A stretch of DNA of 64,000 bases from Bacteroidales bacterium (GTDB lineage: Bacteria > Bacteroidota > Bacteroidia > Bacteroidales > F082), in NCBI GenBank assembly GCA_028277395.1, contig JANQGJ010000099.1, forward strand, positions 1 through 64,000. The letters are read 5' to 3'. Position numbers and translations under genes: made by a program. The notes under the pieces are model-generated. The model searched no databases. It was given only the letters and a program-made list of their open reading frames with translations, and was not told the origin of the DNA. Of the stretch, positions 48,307 to 58,397 are shown piece by piece. The stretch's first letter is position 1, and every line of letters starts with the position of its first letter.

Positions 48307-51300
48307 ATGACAGGAAGAAATAAAGTGGTAAGACTAAGTAAAGCTGCAAGGGAATTCAATATTAGCCTGGATTCAATAGTTGGCTTCCTTACAGAAAAGG
48401 GGTATGATATTGAGCGTAAGCCTAATACCAAATTAGATCCCGAGATGTATGATTTGCTTACCAAAGAATTTCAGGATGAAAAACAGGTGAAAGAAATTGC
48501 ACAACAAAAAGGATTGGAATTTGTTGGCAAAGACTCCATCAGCATTGAAGATACTCCTGAAAAAGAAACTAAAACTACAAAGGACATTCCTGTTGAGGAA
48601 GAACTAATGATCAAAAACATTGGTGTATCATTTGAGGAAAAAGATCCATCTCAGACAGATAAAACCGATACACCTGTTGAAGAAATAACAGAAACCGCAA
48701 CCGGGACCAGTGAAGATGAGAAGATTGAAGTTTCTGAAACATCCATAATAGTTGATGATGAAACCAAAGATTCTGACGAAGTTATAGAGAATGAAGTAAT
48801 CCCGGAAGTACCGGAAGTATCTCCAGAAACTGAAAGTGAAACCAGTGCTGAAACAGAAACCGTATCGGAATCTGAGACTACTGATGAAATAATTGAAGTT
48901 GAAGAAAGCTCAATACCAGTTAGTCAACCGGAAGCACAAGAAGTTGCTGAATCAGATATTCCTGAACCAGCAGTTGTTGAAGATACAATAACCGGTACAA
49001 CCGAACCAGTAGATGATGATGTTGCAGATCACGGTGCCGATAAAGATACTATAGAAGAGCCGGTAATTGAAAAACACCAGGAGGAAAAAGATAGTCATGA
49101 CATTAAAGTATTAGGTAAAATTGATCTGGATACACTAAACCAGAAAACACGACCCAAGAAGAAGTCAAAAGCTGAAAAAAGGAAAGAACAGGAGGCAAAA
49201 TCTAATAAGAAGGGAAGCAGAGCCAAGGAAAAAGCCCCTGTAATTACCAGTAAAGAAAAACCGGAAAATGTTGCTGATACTGATACAAAAGCGATTTCCG
49301 AACCGGATGAAATAAATGAAGTTAATCATGAAGTTGATCAAAAGGAAACAAACCTAAAAGTTGCCAGTGACCAGCCAACTGATACATCTGCAGCAGTCTC
49401 ACATGAAGAACATGAAGACGAAACCAAAAAAGAGGATAACTTTATAGAAACGAAGTTTGAAAAACTCTCAGGACCAAAGATCCTGGATAAGATTGAACTA
49501 CCTGCTGAGGTTAAAAGAAGCAAGAAGAAAAAGCCTGTAGCTTCGTCAACCGACAACAAGGTTGGGCAAAATAAGAAGAAAAGGAAAAGAATAAAACCGA
49601 AACCTCAATCAACTGAATCAACAGAAAAATTCAGTAAAGGCGACAGAACACCGGCTAAAAAGAAAGCTTCTCCCAAGAAGAAAATTGTCAAAGAAGAGCC
49701 TTCTGAAGAAGAAATTCAACAAAAAATTAAAGATACTCTTGCAAGATTAGCCCCAAGCGGTAAATCAAAAGCAGCCAAACACAGAAGAAGAAAACGTGAT
49801 ACAGTTTCCCAAACTATCCAGGAAGAGCTGCAGAAGCAGGAAGAAGAAAAGAAAATCCTTAAAGTTACAGAGTTTGTTACTGCCAATGAACTTGGCACAA
49901 TGATGAATGTTAGCGTTACTGATATCATTACATCCTGTATGCAATTGGGATTATTTGTATCTATAAATCAACGGCTTGATGCTGAAACAATTGTACTTGT
50001 TGCGGAGGAGTTTGGTTATCAGACATCTTTTGTAAGTGTTGATGAAGATGAAAGCCTTGAGGTTGTAGAAGAAGTTGATGATGAAGCCAGTTTAATTGAC
50101 CGTGCTCCTATTGTTACAGTTATGGGACATGTTGATCATGGTAAAACAAAACTTCTCGACTATATAAGGAAAGCAAATGTTGTTTCAGGAGAGGCCGGTG
50201 GAATCACACAGCACATTGGGGCTTATGAAGTACAAACCGAGACCGGAAAAAGAATCACTTTCCTTGATACTCCGGGACATGAAGCTTTTACTGCAATGCG
50301 TGCAAGGGGCGCTAAGGTTACCGATGTTGCAATTATAGTAATCGCCGCTGATGATAGTGTGATGCCACAAACAAAAGAGGCCATTAATCATGCCCAGGCA
50401 GCTGGAGTTCCTATTGTTTTCGCAATTAACAAAATGGATAAACCAGGTGCGAATTCAGATAAAGTTAAAGAGCAACTGGCAAATATGAATATCCTTGTGG
50501 AAGACTGGGGCGGAAAGTTTCAATCGCAGGAAATATCTGCTATTACCGGAATGGGAATTAATGAACTTCTTGAAAAAGTGTTACTTGAATCTGAATTGCT
50601 TGAACTAAAAGCTAATCCTGATAAAGCAGCTAAAGGTACTGTGATTGAGGCATCACTGGATAAGGGACGTGGATATGTAACTACGATACTTGTACAGGAC
50701 GGAACCCTCAGAAAAGGTGATATTATTCTGGCGGGACCGGTATCTGGTAAAGTAAAAGCCATGTTTAACGAAAGAAATGAAGCTGTCACAGCTGTCGGAC
50801 CTTCACAACCTGTTCTGATACTGGGACTTATTGCAGCACCACAAGCCGGTGATGTATTTAATGGAATGAAAGATGAGAAAGAAGCAAAAGCCTTGGCTTC
50901 AAAACGTCAACAACTGATCAGGGAACAAAGCATCAGAACACAGAAACATGTTACTCTTGATGAAATTGGAAGAAGGATCGCTATCGGTGACTTTAAAGAA
51001 ATTAACATTATTGTTAAAGGAGACGTTGATGGTTCAATTGAGGCATTGACTGATTCTCTGATCAAACTGTCAACCACAGAAATTCAGGTAAATGTTATCC
51101 ATAAGGCTGTTGGTGCAATCTCAGAATCTGATGTTATGCTGGCATCAGCATCTGATGCTATTATCATTGGTTTCCAAGTAAGACCTTCGGTACAGGCTAG
51201 AAAACGTGCTGAAAAAGAACAGATAGACATACGTTTATATTCAATCATCTATCAGGCTACTGAGGAACTTGAAACCGCTATCAAAGGTATGCTTGCTCCA

Positions 51301-51600
51301 AAAACTAAAGAGAAAATTGTTTGCAACATAGAAGTAAGGGAAACTTTTAAAATTAGTAAAGTTGGAACTATTGCAGGTTGCTATGTTCTTGACGGGAAAG
51401 TTAAAAGAAATACCAAAGTAAGAGTTATACGCGATGGCATTGTCGTTTACACTGGTTTGCTAGGCTCTCTGAAACGCTTCAAAGACGATGTTAAAGAAGT
51501 CGCTTCCGGTTATGAGTGTGGATTGAATATTGAAAATTTCAATGATATAAAAGTTGGAGATATCGTTGAAGGTTACGACATGGTTGAAGTTAACAGATAA
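48307..51600 (+). CDS. infB: Translation initiation factor IF-2
   Basis: The 1097-residue protein starts with an IF2-N-like domain (1-60), then a long acidic/lysine-rich disordered stretch (about 60-500), a second IF2-N module near 519-580 and the G domain with GHVDHGKT at 607-614, DTPGHEAF and NKMDKP. Domains II, III and the fMet-tRNA-binding C-terminal domain complete it. It brings initiator tRNA to the 30S subunit using GTP. The linker is long, about 440 residues, even for a Bacteroidota IF-2. It ends the rimP-nusA-infB operon and converges on the ChaN-like gene. Confidence 0.98.
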   Translation: MTGRNKVVRLSKAAREFNISLDSIVGFLTEKGYDIERKPNTKLDPEMYDLLTKEFQDEKQVKEIAQQKGLEFVGKDSISIEDTPEKETKTTKDIPVEEELMIKNIGVSFEEKDPSQTDKTDTPVEEITETATGTSEDEKIEVSETSIIVDDETKDSDEVIENEVIPEVPEVSPETESETSAETETVSESETTDEIIEVEESSIPVSQPEAQEVAESDIPEPAVVEDTITGTTEPVDDDVADHGADKDTIEEPVIEKHQEEKDSHDIKVLGKIDLDTLNQKTRPKKKSKAEKRKEQEAKSNKKGSRAKEKAPVITSKEKPENVADTDTKAISEPDEINEVNHEVDQKETNLKVASDQPTDTSAAVSHEEHEDETKKEDNFIETKFEKLSGPKILDKIELPAEVKRSKKKKPVASSTDNKVGQNKKKRKRIKPKPQSTESTEKFSKGDRTPAKKKASPKKKIVKEEPSEEEIQQKIKDTLARLAPSGKSKAAKHRRRKRDTVSQTIQEELQKQEEEKKILKVTEFVTANELGTMMNVSVTDIITSCMQLGLFVSINQRLDAETIVLVAEEFGYQTSFVSVDEDESLEVVEEVDDEASLIDRAPIVTVMGHVDHGKTKLLDYIRKANVVSGEAGGITQHIGAYEVQTETGKRITFLDTPGHEAFTAMRARGAKVTDVAIIVIAADDSVMPQTKEAINHAQAAGVPIVFAINKMDKPGANSDKVKEQLANMNILVEDWGGKFQSQEISAITGMGINELLEKVLLESELLELKANPDKAAKGTVIEASLDKGRGYVTTILVQDGTLRKGDIILAGPVSGKVKAMFNERNEAVTAVGPSQPVLILGLIAAPQAGDVFNGMKDEKEAKALASKRQQLIREQSIRTQKHVTLDEIGRRIAIGDFKEINIIVKGDVDGSIEALTDSLIKLSTTEIQVNVIHKAVGAISESDVMLASASDAIIIGFQVRPSVQARKRAEKEQIDIRLYSIIYQATEELETAIKGMLAPKTKEKIVCNIEVRETFKISKVGTIAGCYVLDGKVKRNTKVRVIRDGIVVYTGLLGSLKRFKDDVKEVASGYECGLNIENFNDIKVGDIVEGYDMVEVNR

Positions 51601-51650
51601 TCTATTCTTTTCACATCCGAGAATCATTCTCTGAATACCAGACTTTATGT

Positions 51651-52517
51651 TTAGTATGTTTTAGTCATTTTATCGTGAATAACTAAAATGAAATCTGCCC
51701 TGTCAAGATATTTATCATCAAGTTTTGAAATATCAGCCTGTTCAACTGAAGATATTGTTAAAATCCGGAGACCTGGTTTATATCTGTTCAGATACCATAC
51801 TATACTTTCATAGTTATCAGAATGGTATGATCCGTTGAAGTGAATAAATTGTTTACCTTCTTCAATGTTTTCTGCAATGTTTAATGCCATAGTAGCATCT
51901 TTAACAGCCTGTGCCATTGGCAAAGTTTTAGAAACATGACCTCCCATACCTGCCATTTCCTCAAGCATGCTACTATAACAAACCAATGTTGAATCATAAT
52001 CAATCGGTAATGGTGGAAGATATTTTTTGGATTCTGATGATAAAGAATCTAATCCGCTGAATCCTTTCTTATACACTACAGATGCATATCTTCTAGGAAT
52101 ATTTGTTGCAATAAAATCAATTGATTGCTCTTTGGCAAACTCCATTATCGGAGCATAATCAGTATTATAATTTGGCCAAAGCCTGGCTTCTTTCTTAAAG
52201 CTTTTCTTACTTATTATTCCTGACAGGTATTCATCAATAATCAACTGATTATCTGTCTCAAACATCTCGGCACCAATGATAATATTACCATTGCCGTTAT
52301 TAAACAAATCTTCAGTAATTTCATACTGTAACCAGTGACAAATGGGATTATTGTGGAGTTCACCAAACAAAATCACATCAGCTTCGCCTGCAGATTTCAG
52401 AAGTTTCGAATATGATTCTTTTTTACCTTTCGAATTATATAACCTGTATGCAGGTTTGTCACTTTTAAAAGCAGTTATAAAGATAAATAATAATAGTACT
52501 GCAATAACTCTGTTCAT
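51651..52517 (-). CDS. ChaN-like exported protein
   Basis: The 288-residue protein has an N-terminal hydrophobic signal (about 4-18) without a clear lipobox Cys. It matches the ChaN/TIKI-like fold: DVILFGELHNNPICHW near residue 34 and a conserved EMFETDNQLIIDEYL block near 85, and the late IHFNGSYHSDNYES near 225. ChaN homologues bind haem in Campylobacter; the family is linked to iron uptake or metal-dependent hydrolysis. No haem-receptor gene lies nearby. It converges with infB, 50 bases apart, and is 84 bases downstream of cdd. Confidence 0.85.
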   Translation of the reverse strand: MNRVIAVLLLFIFITAFKSDKPAYRLYNSKGKKESYSKLLKSAGEADVILFGELHNNPICHWLQYEITEDLFNNGNGNIIIGAEMFETDNQLIIDEYLSGIISKKSFKKEARLWPNYNTDYAPIMEFAKEQSIDFIATNIPRRYASVVYKKGFSGLDSLSSESKKYLPPLPIDYDSTLVCYSSMLEEMAGMGGHVSKTLPMAQAVKDATMALNIAENIEEGKQFIHFNGSYHSDNYESIVWYLNRYKPGLRILTISSVEQADISKLDDKYLDRADFILVIHDKMTKTY

Positions 52518-52601
52518 ATCAAATATTTGGATTAGATCGTTATTTATTTGTTCGCAGGATTAAATTGGAATTCTATTAAAATAACTTAACCTGCCATTAT
52601 A

Positions 52602-53096
52602 TCACTTATTTTTCTTTAAAAGTTCTTCGTGAAACATCATAGGAAGAAGCCCCTCTATACCATTTAATATCCTTATTATCCCACTGTCTCCCTTCATTAT
52701 TATCCTTATTCTGTTGCTCTGACGTTTTTCGGTTTCAGCAATCACCTGTCTGCATGAACCACATGGTGTAACAGGCTCATTATTGTTAAAATGATCTGCT
52801 GATGCAGTGATTGCCAATGATTTAACTTCTGCATCGGGGAATTCTGATTTTGCATGAAACAGAGCTACTCGCTCAGCACATAAACCTGATGGAAAAGCTG
52901 CATTTTCCTGATTACTGCCCCTTATAATCTTTCCATTGTCCAACAGTACTGCTGCTCCAACATGAAAGTTTGAATATGGTGCATAGGATCCTTTTAAAGC
53001 ATTCCGGGCTTCATTAAGTAATTCTAAATCTTCAGATGTTAACAAGTCATCCTTTTCGTATTCATCATACTTAATGATTATTTCTTTCTTTTTCAT
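52602..53096 (-). CDS. cdd: Cytidine deaminase
   Basis: The 164-residue protein has the zinc site of cytidine deaminases: CAER (Cys73, Glu75) and PCGSCR (Cys112, Cys115), and the substrate-binding SNFHVGAAVL and SNQENAAFPSGL segments. It hydrolyses cytidine and deoxycytidine to uridine and deoxyuridine for pyrimidine salvage. The N-terminal 25 residues are longer than in short homotetrameric CDAs. It sits 106 bases from the O-antigen-ligase-like gene and is likely read from its own promoter, though none matches the consensus well. Confidence 0.96.
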   Translation of the reverse strand: MKKKEIIIKYDEYEKDDLLTSEDLELLNEARNALKGSYAPYSNFHVGAAVLLDNGKIIRGSNQENAAFPSGLCAERVALFHAKSEFPDAEVKSLAITASADHFNNNEPVTPCGSCRQVIAETEKRQSNRIRIIMKGDSGIIRILNGIEGLLPMMFHEELLKKNK

Positions 53097-53202
53097 ACGT
53101 TATAAAAAAGCTAAATTATAAATAAATTAAACACAATTATATCCTGATTACCCACCAACCTGAAAATATGATGTTAAACAAACCAAACAACCTCAGGACT
53201 GG

Positions 53203-54894
53203 CTATTTTATAGATTTAATATACTTATGATTGCCTTTTTTACGACCAAACAACAGAAGTGAATAAAAGAAAGCAAACAATGTAACACCTGCCTGGGTTT
53301 CAAGAGTATCGTCTGAAAACATTGAGATAATCATAATCAAAAAGAATGTTCCAAAATAATAATCGTTAAACCCGGAAAGTTTAAAAGCCGGATAGAATAA
53401 TCCGATTATAAATATCAGAAAACCAATTACTCCAAGAGCTACAAAAATTCCCAGAAATTGATTATGTGCATGATATCTGTATTTCGATTCAAGAGCTGAA
53501 TTCATATCATTAAACTGGTCGTTGAAAGCACACTCCAGGTCTCCTGTACCAACACCAATAATAAAGTTCTCGTTTATTATTCTAAACGATGCTCTCAGAT
53601 ATTCAATTCGCTGCATCATTGAACTACCACTCGGGTTTCCTGTTTGTTCATAAACTTCATACCCCTTTATCATTTTCAATATACGAGTCTTCAGTCCGGG
53701 TTTACTTACATAATTATAATTCGCCAGTCCTTTTTCAATCATCCTGATATCCTCGTCTGTGAGCTCACCGACACCTTGTGCATCTTTTCTCAGGTCTTTC
53801 GAAGTAAGATACCTGATCAAAGTTGTATTTATCAGCTGTCCCTCCTCAGTTTTACCATGATAATCAAAATCACTTCTCTTATTCCACTCATTCTTAAGCT
53901 CTTCATAACATAAATACAAACCTATATATCTGCCATCTTCAATTTGTAAATCCAGAGTATCATGAAAATAAGGATTACCCTGAGATGTATATTTATCAAG
54001 CTTACCAAATTCAATATCCGGAGCTGTTGTTGCCTCAACAATAATATTTTTAACATGCCAGATAAATAATACAGGAGCAAGTAACACAACAAGCAGTATT
54101 AAAGCTCTTTTCCATAATATCATGGATCTGAAAAACCTGATAAAAAGATAACATATACCCACAATTATTATAATGATCATACCTGTTACGGATTCCAGTA
54201 AAAACAAAAAACCAAGAAACCATATAGCCAGAATTGAGAAAGCTATTATCTGACTTGTTTTAAATTTTTGTTCATGGAAAATGAAATATATCATTATAAA
54301 GAATGCAAAGCTGACATTCAATCCAAGTCTGATTGGGGAAATGAACGGAGAGATATCACGGATATCTACATACTGATTAGTAAGAAAAACAAAAGCACTT
54401 ATTGCTGTACTGACAAACACCGCCAAGGAATAAACAATCAGTAATGACCGTAATTCTCTGGAACTGATTTTATGCATTGTTGTTATCACCACTGGTAAAA
54501 GGATCAGTGGCAGTTTAACTCTGAGATCTTTCATGGCATACCCAAAGTCCACAGTATGGAACAATCCCAGTAGGTGCATCAAATAGATAAGGGTAAAAAT
54601 TACTGCAGGTTTGTTCTGGAAAAACAATTTGAACTTCTCAATAAGATTTCCATATGTCAGTGACAATATATAACCAAGCAAGTGAACAGTTCCTGTAAAA
54701 AAACCACCTAATTTGAAAAACCTGTAACTAACACTAAAAGAAAAACCTGACCATATCCATAAACCAAGAAGCATAAACTCAGTCACACTCATTGTGAATT
54801 TGGATAATGGAATGCTTGCAGCAAGCAGCATCAAAGTGATTATATAAGATAATCTGTGAATATTTGTCCCTGAATTAACCATTGAACTATACAA
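53203..54894 (-). CDS. O-antigen ligase (Wzy/WaaL)-like membrane protein
   Basis: The 563-residue protein has about 12 hydrophobic helices and one long periplasmic loop (about 275-460), the topology of the Wzy/WaaL O-antigen polymerase/ligase family. The loop ends in the conserved region GVGTGDLECAF...HAHNQFLGIFVALGVIGF, where His residues are expected to act. It would move or polymerise undecaprenyl-linked polysaccharide on the periplasmic face. Whether it is a ligase or a polymerase cannot be settled from sequence. It starts 10 bases after the S41 protease gene on the minus strand. Confidence 0.85.
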   Translation of the reverse strand: MYSSMVNSGTNIHRLSYIITLMLLAASIPLSKFTMSVTEFMLLGLWIWSGFSFSVSYRFFKLGGFFTGTVHLLGYILSLTYGNLIEKFKLFFQNKPAVIFTLIYLMHLLGLFHTVDFGYAMKDLRVKLPLILLPVVITTMHKISSRELRSLLIVYSLAVFVSTAISAFVFLTNQYVDIRDISPFISPIRLGLNVSFAFFIMIYFIFHEQKFKTSQIIAFSILAIWFLGFLFLLESVTGMIIIIIVGICYLFIRFFRSMILWKRALILLVVLLAPVLFIWHVKNIIVEATTAPDIEFGKLDKYTSQGNPYFHDTLDLQIEDGRYIGLYLCYEELKNEWNKRSDFDYHGKTEEGQLINTTLIRYLTSKDLRKDAQGVGELTDEDIRMIEKGLANYNYVSKPGLKTRILKMIKGYEVYEQTGNPSGSSMMQRIEYLRASFRIINENFIIGVGTGDLECAFNDQFNDMNSALESKYRYHAHNQFLGIFVALGVIGFLIFIIGLFYPAFKLSGFNDYYFGTFFLIMIISMFSDDTLETQAGVTLFAFFYSLLLFGRKKGNHKYIKSIK

Positions 54895-54903
54895 AACCCG
54901 GAA

Positions 54904-56565
54904 TTATTTATTTGTACCATCAAGAATTGAATCATAAAGCTCTTTGTCGTTAATTAACTTAACAGCTTCGGCAATTTCAGGGTCATTAACCAGTGATGAT
55001 TCTATTTTACCTTTCTGATAATAATACCTTGAAACTATTTCAACTTTTAGCATTTCTTCAATTTCCAACCTGTTTTTATCAATATCTTTTTTCTTCTCCT
55101 TTACAATTTCCTTTTTTACATCTTTTAACAAGTCTTCTATAACAGACTTATAATCCTCACGACCAGCACTTTTTTCAAGATTTTCAAGAAGTATTTCAGT
55201 TTCTGTTTTATAATTAAAGTCTTGCTTCTCCACATACTTTTTAAAATCGTGATACACTGAATCAGTTATCACAAACTCCCTTGGAGAGAGAATAGTATCG
55301 TTTTCAAGAACAAACTCATTGGCAAATTTAAACATGTAATTTTGTGCATAAAGATCACCACTGATCTGGCTGAATTCCCGTCCTTTAATTGAAATATCAG
55401 GTTCTATTCCTCCTTTATCATAAACAACTCTGCCACCTGCTGTTTTATACATATTTAAAAGTGAATCCTGTTTTGAATTTGTACTATCAACTATTTCTTC
55501 ATCAAAATAATCAATTGCCTGAATACAACGTCCGCTTGGAATATAATATTTCGCCACTGTAAGTTTCATTTTACTATTATATGGTAACTCCAGTATGTTT
55601 TGAACCAACCCTTTTCCAAAAGTTTTCTCACCAACTATTACTCCCCTGTCAAGATCCTGTATCGCACCAGCAGCAATCTCAGAAGATGATGCACTACTAC
55701 TACTAACCAACACAACAAGTGGAATTTTAAGGTCAACAGGGTTATTCCTTGTGCGGTGAATACGAGTATTACTGGATACTTTGCCACGAGTTGTGACAAT
55801 TACCTCATTTTTAGGCACAAAAATGTTTACAAGCTCAACAGCTTCATTAAGAAGTCCTCCGCCATTACTTCTTAAGTCAAGAATTATTCCATTAAGAGAA
55901 TTTTCCTCTTTTAATTTGTTAAAAGCATTTCTAACTTCATTACCAGCATTCGGATTAAACTGCAACAAATTTATATAGCCAATATCATCATTGACCATTC
56001 CAAAATAAGGGATATTTGGGAATTTTATCTTTTCTCTTATTAACTCTATATCCTGAAGCGTTGTATCTCCATATCTTTTTACAGTTAGTACAATGGAAGT
56101 TCCGGGTGTACCTTTTAGTTTTTCACTTATATCGGAACTTGATTTATTCAAAGCATTTTCTCCGTTGATAGCATGAATTTCATCCCCGGCCTTTAAACCC
56201 ATTCGCTGAGCAGGAAAACCTTCATAAGGTTCTGAAATAACAACATGATCACCCTGCTTTTGAATTAAAGCTCCAATTCCGCCATACTCACCTTTTGTCA
56301 TTAATTCAAAATCCTCTCTTCTGGATTCCGGAACATAAACTGTATATGGATCCAGCTTATTGAGTAAAGCATCGATAGCAATTGTATTTAACTCTCCGGG
56401 ATTAATATCATCGGCATAATTCAAATTTAGTTGTCGGATAAGATCAGCATAGATTTCAAGGTTTTTTGACAACTCGAAATTGTTTTGATCCTGTGCATAT
56501 AAATTGCCAATACTTAATGAAATTATCAATAAAAGGGCAAATTGTTTTAGAATATTCTTTGTCAT
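54904..56565 (-). CDS. C-terminal processing protease (S41A, PDZ)
   Basis: The 553-residue exported protein has a signal peptide (to about residue 24), an N-terminal helical region, a PDZ domain (about 85-175, GEYGGIGALIQKQGDHVV) and an S41 core with SSSSASSSEIAAGAIQD (catalytic Ser) and TFGKGLVQ (catalytic Lys), followed by a charged helical tail. CtpA-type enzymes trim C-termini of periplasmic proteins. It lies 12 bases after yidD, an arrangement seen in other Bacteroidota. The tail has about 90 residues rich in Lys and Glu. Confidence 0.95.
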   Translation of the reverse strand: MTKNILKQFALLLIISLSIGNLYAQDQNNFELSKNLEIYADLIRQLNLNYADDINPGELNTIAIDALLNKLDPYTVYVPESRREDFELMTKGEYGGIGALIQKQGDHVVISEPYEGFPAQRMGLKAGDEIHAINGENALNKSSSDISEKLKGTPGTSIVLTVKRYGDTTLQDIELIREKIKFPNIPYFGMVNDDIGYINLLQFNPNAGNEVRNAFNKLKEENSLNGIILDLRSNGGGLLNEAVELVNIFVPKNEVIVTTRGKVSSNTRIHRTRNNPVDLKIPLVVLVSSSSASSSEIAAGAIQDLDRGVIVGEKTFGKGLVQNILELPYNSKMKLTVAKYYIPSGRCIQAIDYFDEEIVDSTNSKQDSLLNMYKTAGGRVVYDKGGIEPDISIKGREFSQISGDLYAQNYMFKFANEFVLENDTILSPREFVITDSVYHDFKKYVEKQDFNYKTETEILLENLEKSAGREDYKSVIEDLLKDVKKEIVKEKKKDIDKNRLEIEEMLKVEIVSRYYYQKGKIESSLVNDPEIAEAVKLINDKELYDSILDGTNK

Positions 56566-56577
56566 AAATAATAAATT

Positions 56578-56808
56578 TTAAGGAACAGGATCATACCCGC
56601 TACCTCCCCATGGGTTACATGAAGCTATTCTCTTAATCGAAAGTTTACCACCCTTAACAGGTCCGTATTTTTTAATAGCTTCTACACTATAATGCGAACA
56701 AGTTGGTGTATATCTACAAGAACGTCCAATAAATGGAGATAGTGTATATTGATATATTCTGATCAATAATACAAAAAAACCACCTATTATTTTACTCATC
56801 ATTTTCAA
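56578..56808 (-). CDS. yidD: Membrane protein insertion efficiency factor YidD
   Basis: The 76-residue protein is a typical YidD: an amphipathic N-terminal helix, then [20 protein letters not shown] and the ending [14 protein letters not shown]. YidD helps YidC insert membrane proteins. Its ATG overlaps the end of rnpA by 17 bases (56792-56808), a tight arrangement typical of the rnpA-yidD pair. The three conserved cysteines are present. Confidence 0.96.
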   Translation of the reverse strand: MKMMSKIIGGFFVLLIRIYQYTLSPFIGRSCRYTPTCSHYSVEAIKKYGPVKGGKLSIKRIASCNPWGGSGYDPVP

Positions 56809-57178
56809 TTAAGCGCTGCAAAATTAGAATTAATTTTCGTTCTACATCTTTATATTCAACAATAGTTTTACCTATATAGTTTATACATAACAACAATTTT
56901 TGTGAGGATATTGTGCTGTAATTATCCCAGATTATATGCTTATTCTTTCGATATGCCTCTCTTACCATCCTTTTAATTCTGTTTCTTGCTACAGCAGACT
57001 TAACTCTACGCTTTGAGACGACAATTAAAACCTGAACCGGAGGCCCGTCATTTTTATCGTCGGATAATTGTGTTATGCGAAACGGGTAGCTTATAAATGA
57101 AGTACCTCTTTTAAAAAGATTTTCAATCTTCGATTTACTACATAATCTTTCTGATTTTCTGAATGTTTGCCGTATCAT
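56792..57178 (-). CDS. rnpA: Ribonuclease P protein component
   Basis: The 128-residue protein matches RnpA: the N-terminal [20 protein letters not shown] block and the signature [13 protein letters not shown] at 65-77. It supports the RNase P RNA in maturing tRNA 5' ends. In most bacteria it follows rpmH; here it follows an outer-membrane-protein gene by 19 bases and no rpmH is present, a layout known in Bacteroidota. yidD overlaps its 3' end. Confidence 0.96.
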   Translation of the reverse strand: MIRQTFRKSERLCSKSKIENLFKRGTSFISYPFRITQLSDDKNDGPPVQVLIVVSKRRVKSAVARNRIKRMVREAYRKNKHIIWDNYSTISSQKLLLCINYIGKTIVEYKDVERKLILILQRLIENDE

Positions 57179-57197
57179 TTACCCGAACAATATTATA

Positions 57198-58241
57198 TTA
57201 ATGAAACGAATAACTAAATGTAGTTGAGATTCCATAATCCCTTGATGAAGCTTCTTCAGAAATCGGTTTACTATCATAATTATAATAGAAGTTTATACCT
57301 ATCTGAAAATCTGAAATAATTTCAACCCTGGCATCAAGATAATAATTCACCCTATACCTTCCGGATGTTGTAAAGTTTGGATAGCTATTTATATAACTTG
57401 AAATATTTACTTCAGGGTCAGTATATTTGAAAAATGAATAGTTCAGCCCGATAAGACCTTCAGCATTATTAGATGGGGATGATTCTCCATGTGACCATTC
57501 CCTGTTACCACTAAATCCCAGTGAAGCATATAATCGGCTATGTGAGCTTTGAATCAAATAATTGATTATAGAAGCTCCTCCCAATATCCTTAAATCATAA
57601 CCAAGTTCACTGTTAGAGCTGCCTTCCGCATTTAAACCAAAATACCATCTGTTAACTATTAACCTTTGAATGTTTATTGACAAATCAGTTTTATTTGATG
57701 TTATGGTATCAGATTGTACAGTTGTATTGTCATTCCAGTTTATTTCTGAATATACCCTCCTGTTTCTGTAATTCAAATTTCCTGATGATGTCAGACTTGC
57801 AATGTTACTTCCTTTTGAAAAGTTAAACCCAAGACTAAACACACCGCTGGTACGCAACCAAAAATTTCTCTTAATAGGATACATTTCAATAATATCTGCT
57901 ACATAAACCAGATCGGAACCATTAAGTAAGTTAATTTTTACTTTTCTGTCAATTACTGATGTATCAAAAGAACCATAATATTGTTTTCCTCTACGCATTA
58001 CAACCTGAAAATGTTTATCGGAGCTAAAAGTATTCACCTTATCCAGCTGAAATTTAATTGTCCCCATTCCATCCATTTTAAAAGAAATTATACCATTATC
58101 AAGTTTTTTGATCTCACCAAGCAGGATGTTACCATTTATATGTACAATAGTATCAGTTTTTTGGCCATTAACCGAAAAACCGATACTTATAAGTAAAACC
58201 AGATATACAAGTTTTGAATATATGCTCTTCATAATTACCAA
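57198..58241 (-). CDS. DUF481-like outer-membrane protein
   Basis: The 347-residue protein has a signal peptide (about 4-26, ending VNGQ), a small soluble region (27-125) with the repeated strand pattern IVHINGNILLGEIKKL, and a C-terminal half (about 130-347) of alternating beta strands ending in an aromatic SYSFH, as expected for an outer-membrane barrel. The DUF481 (YdiY-like) family fits. The cargo is unknown. The start at M1 is used; M4 at 58232 would be equally good. A -7 element precedes it and it may be co-transcribed with rnpA. Confidence 0.8.
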   Translation of the reverse strand: MVIMKSIYSKLVYLVLLISIGFSVNGQKTDTIVHINGNILLGEIKKLDNGIISFKMDGMGTIKFQLDKVNTFSSDKHFQVVMRRGKQYYGSFDTSVIDRKVKINLLNGSDLVYVADIIEMYPIKRNFWLRTSGVFSLGFNFSKGSNIASLTSSGNLNYRNRRVYSEINWNDNTTVQSDTITSNKTDLSINIQRLIVNRWYFGLNAEGSSNSELGYDLRILGGASIINYLIQSSHSRLYASLGFSGNREWSHGESSPSNNAEGLIGLNYSFFKYTDPEVNISSYINSYPNFTTSGRYRVNYYLDARVEIISDFQIGINFYYNYDSKPISEEASSRDYGISTTFSYSFH

Positions 58242-58259
58242 CCTTTATACAAATATAGA

Positions 58260-58267
58260 AAAGATTA
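58260..58267 (-). promoter_or_regulatory. Predicted -7 element of the DUF481-like gene and rnpA operon
   Basis: On the minus strand this reads TATATTTG, an exact TAnnTTTG match, 18 bases before the start codon. No -33 TTG lies at the usual spacing. Confidence 0.4.
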
Positions 58268-58397
58268 CCGCAAACGTTATAGTTAACAAACTACGTTTTT
58301 GCAGGTTGCAAATGTAAATTTATAGTACAATTGACAACTACATATTACTTTTAATAGTGATAATAGTATTATTTTAGATGCCTGTAAAAACTCCATC

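Noticed and set aside
51601..51650. Terminator between infB and the ChaN-like gene
   Set aside because: The only palindrome, GAGAATCATTCTC, has a five-base stem with no U-tract.
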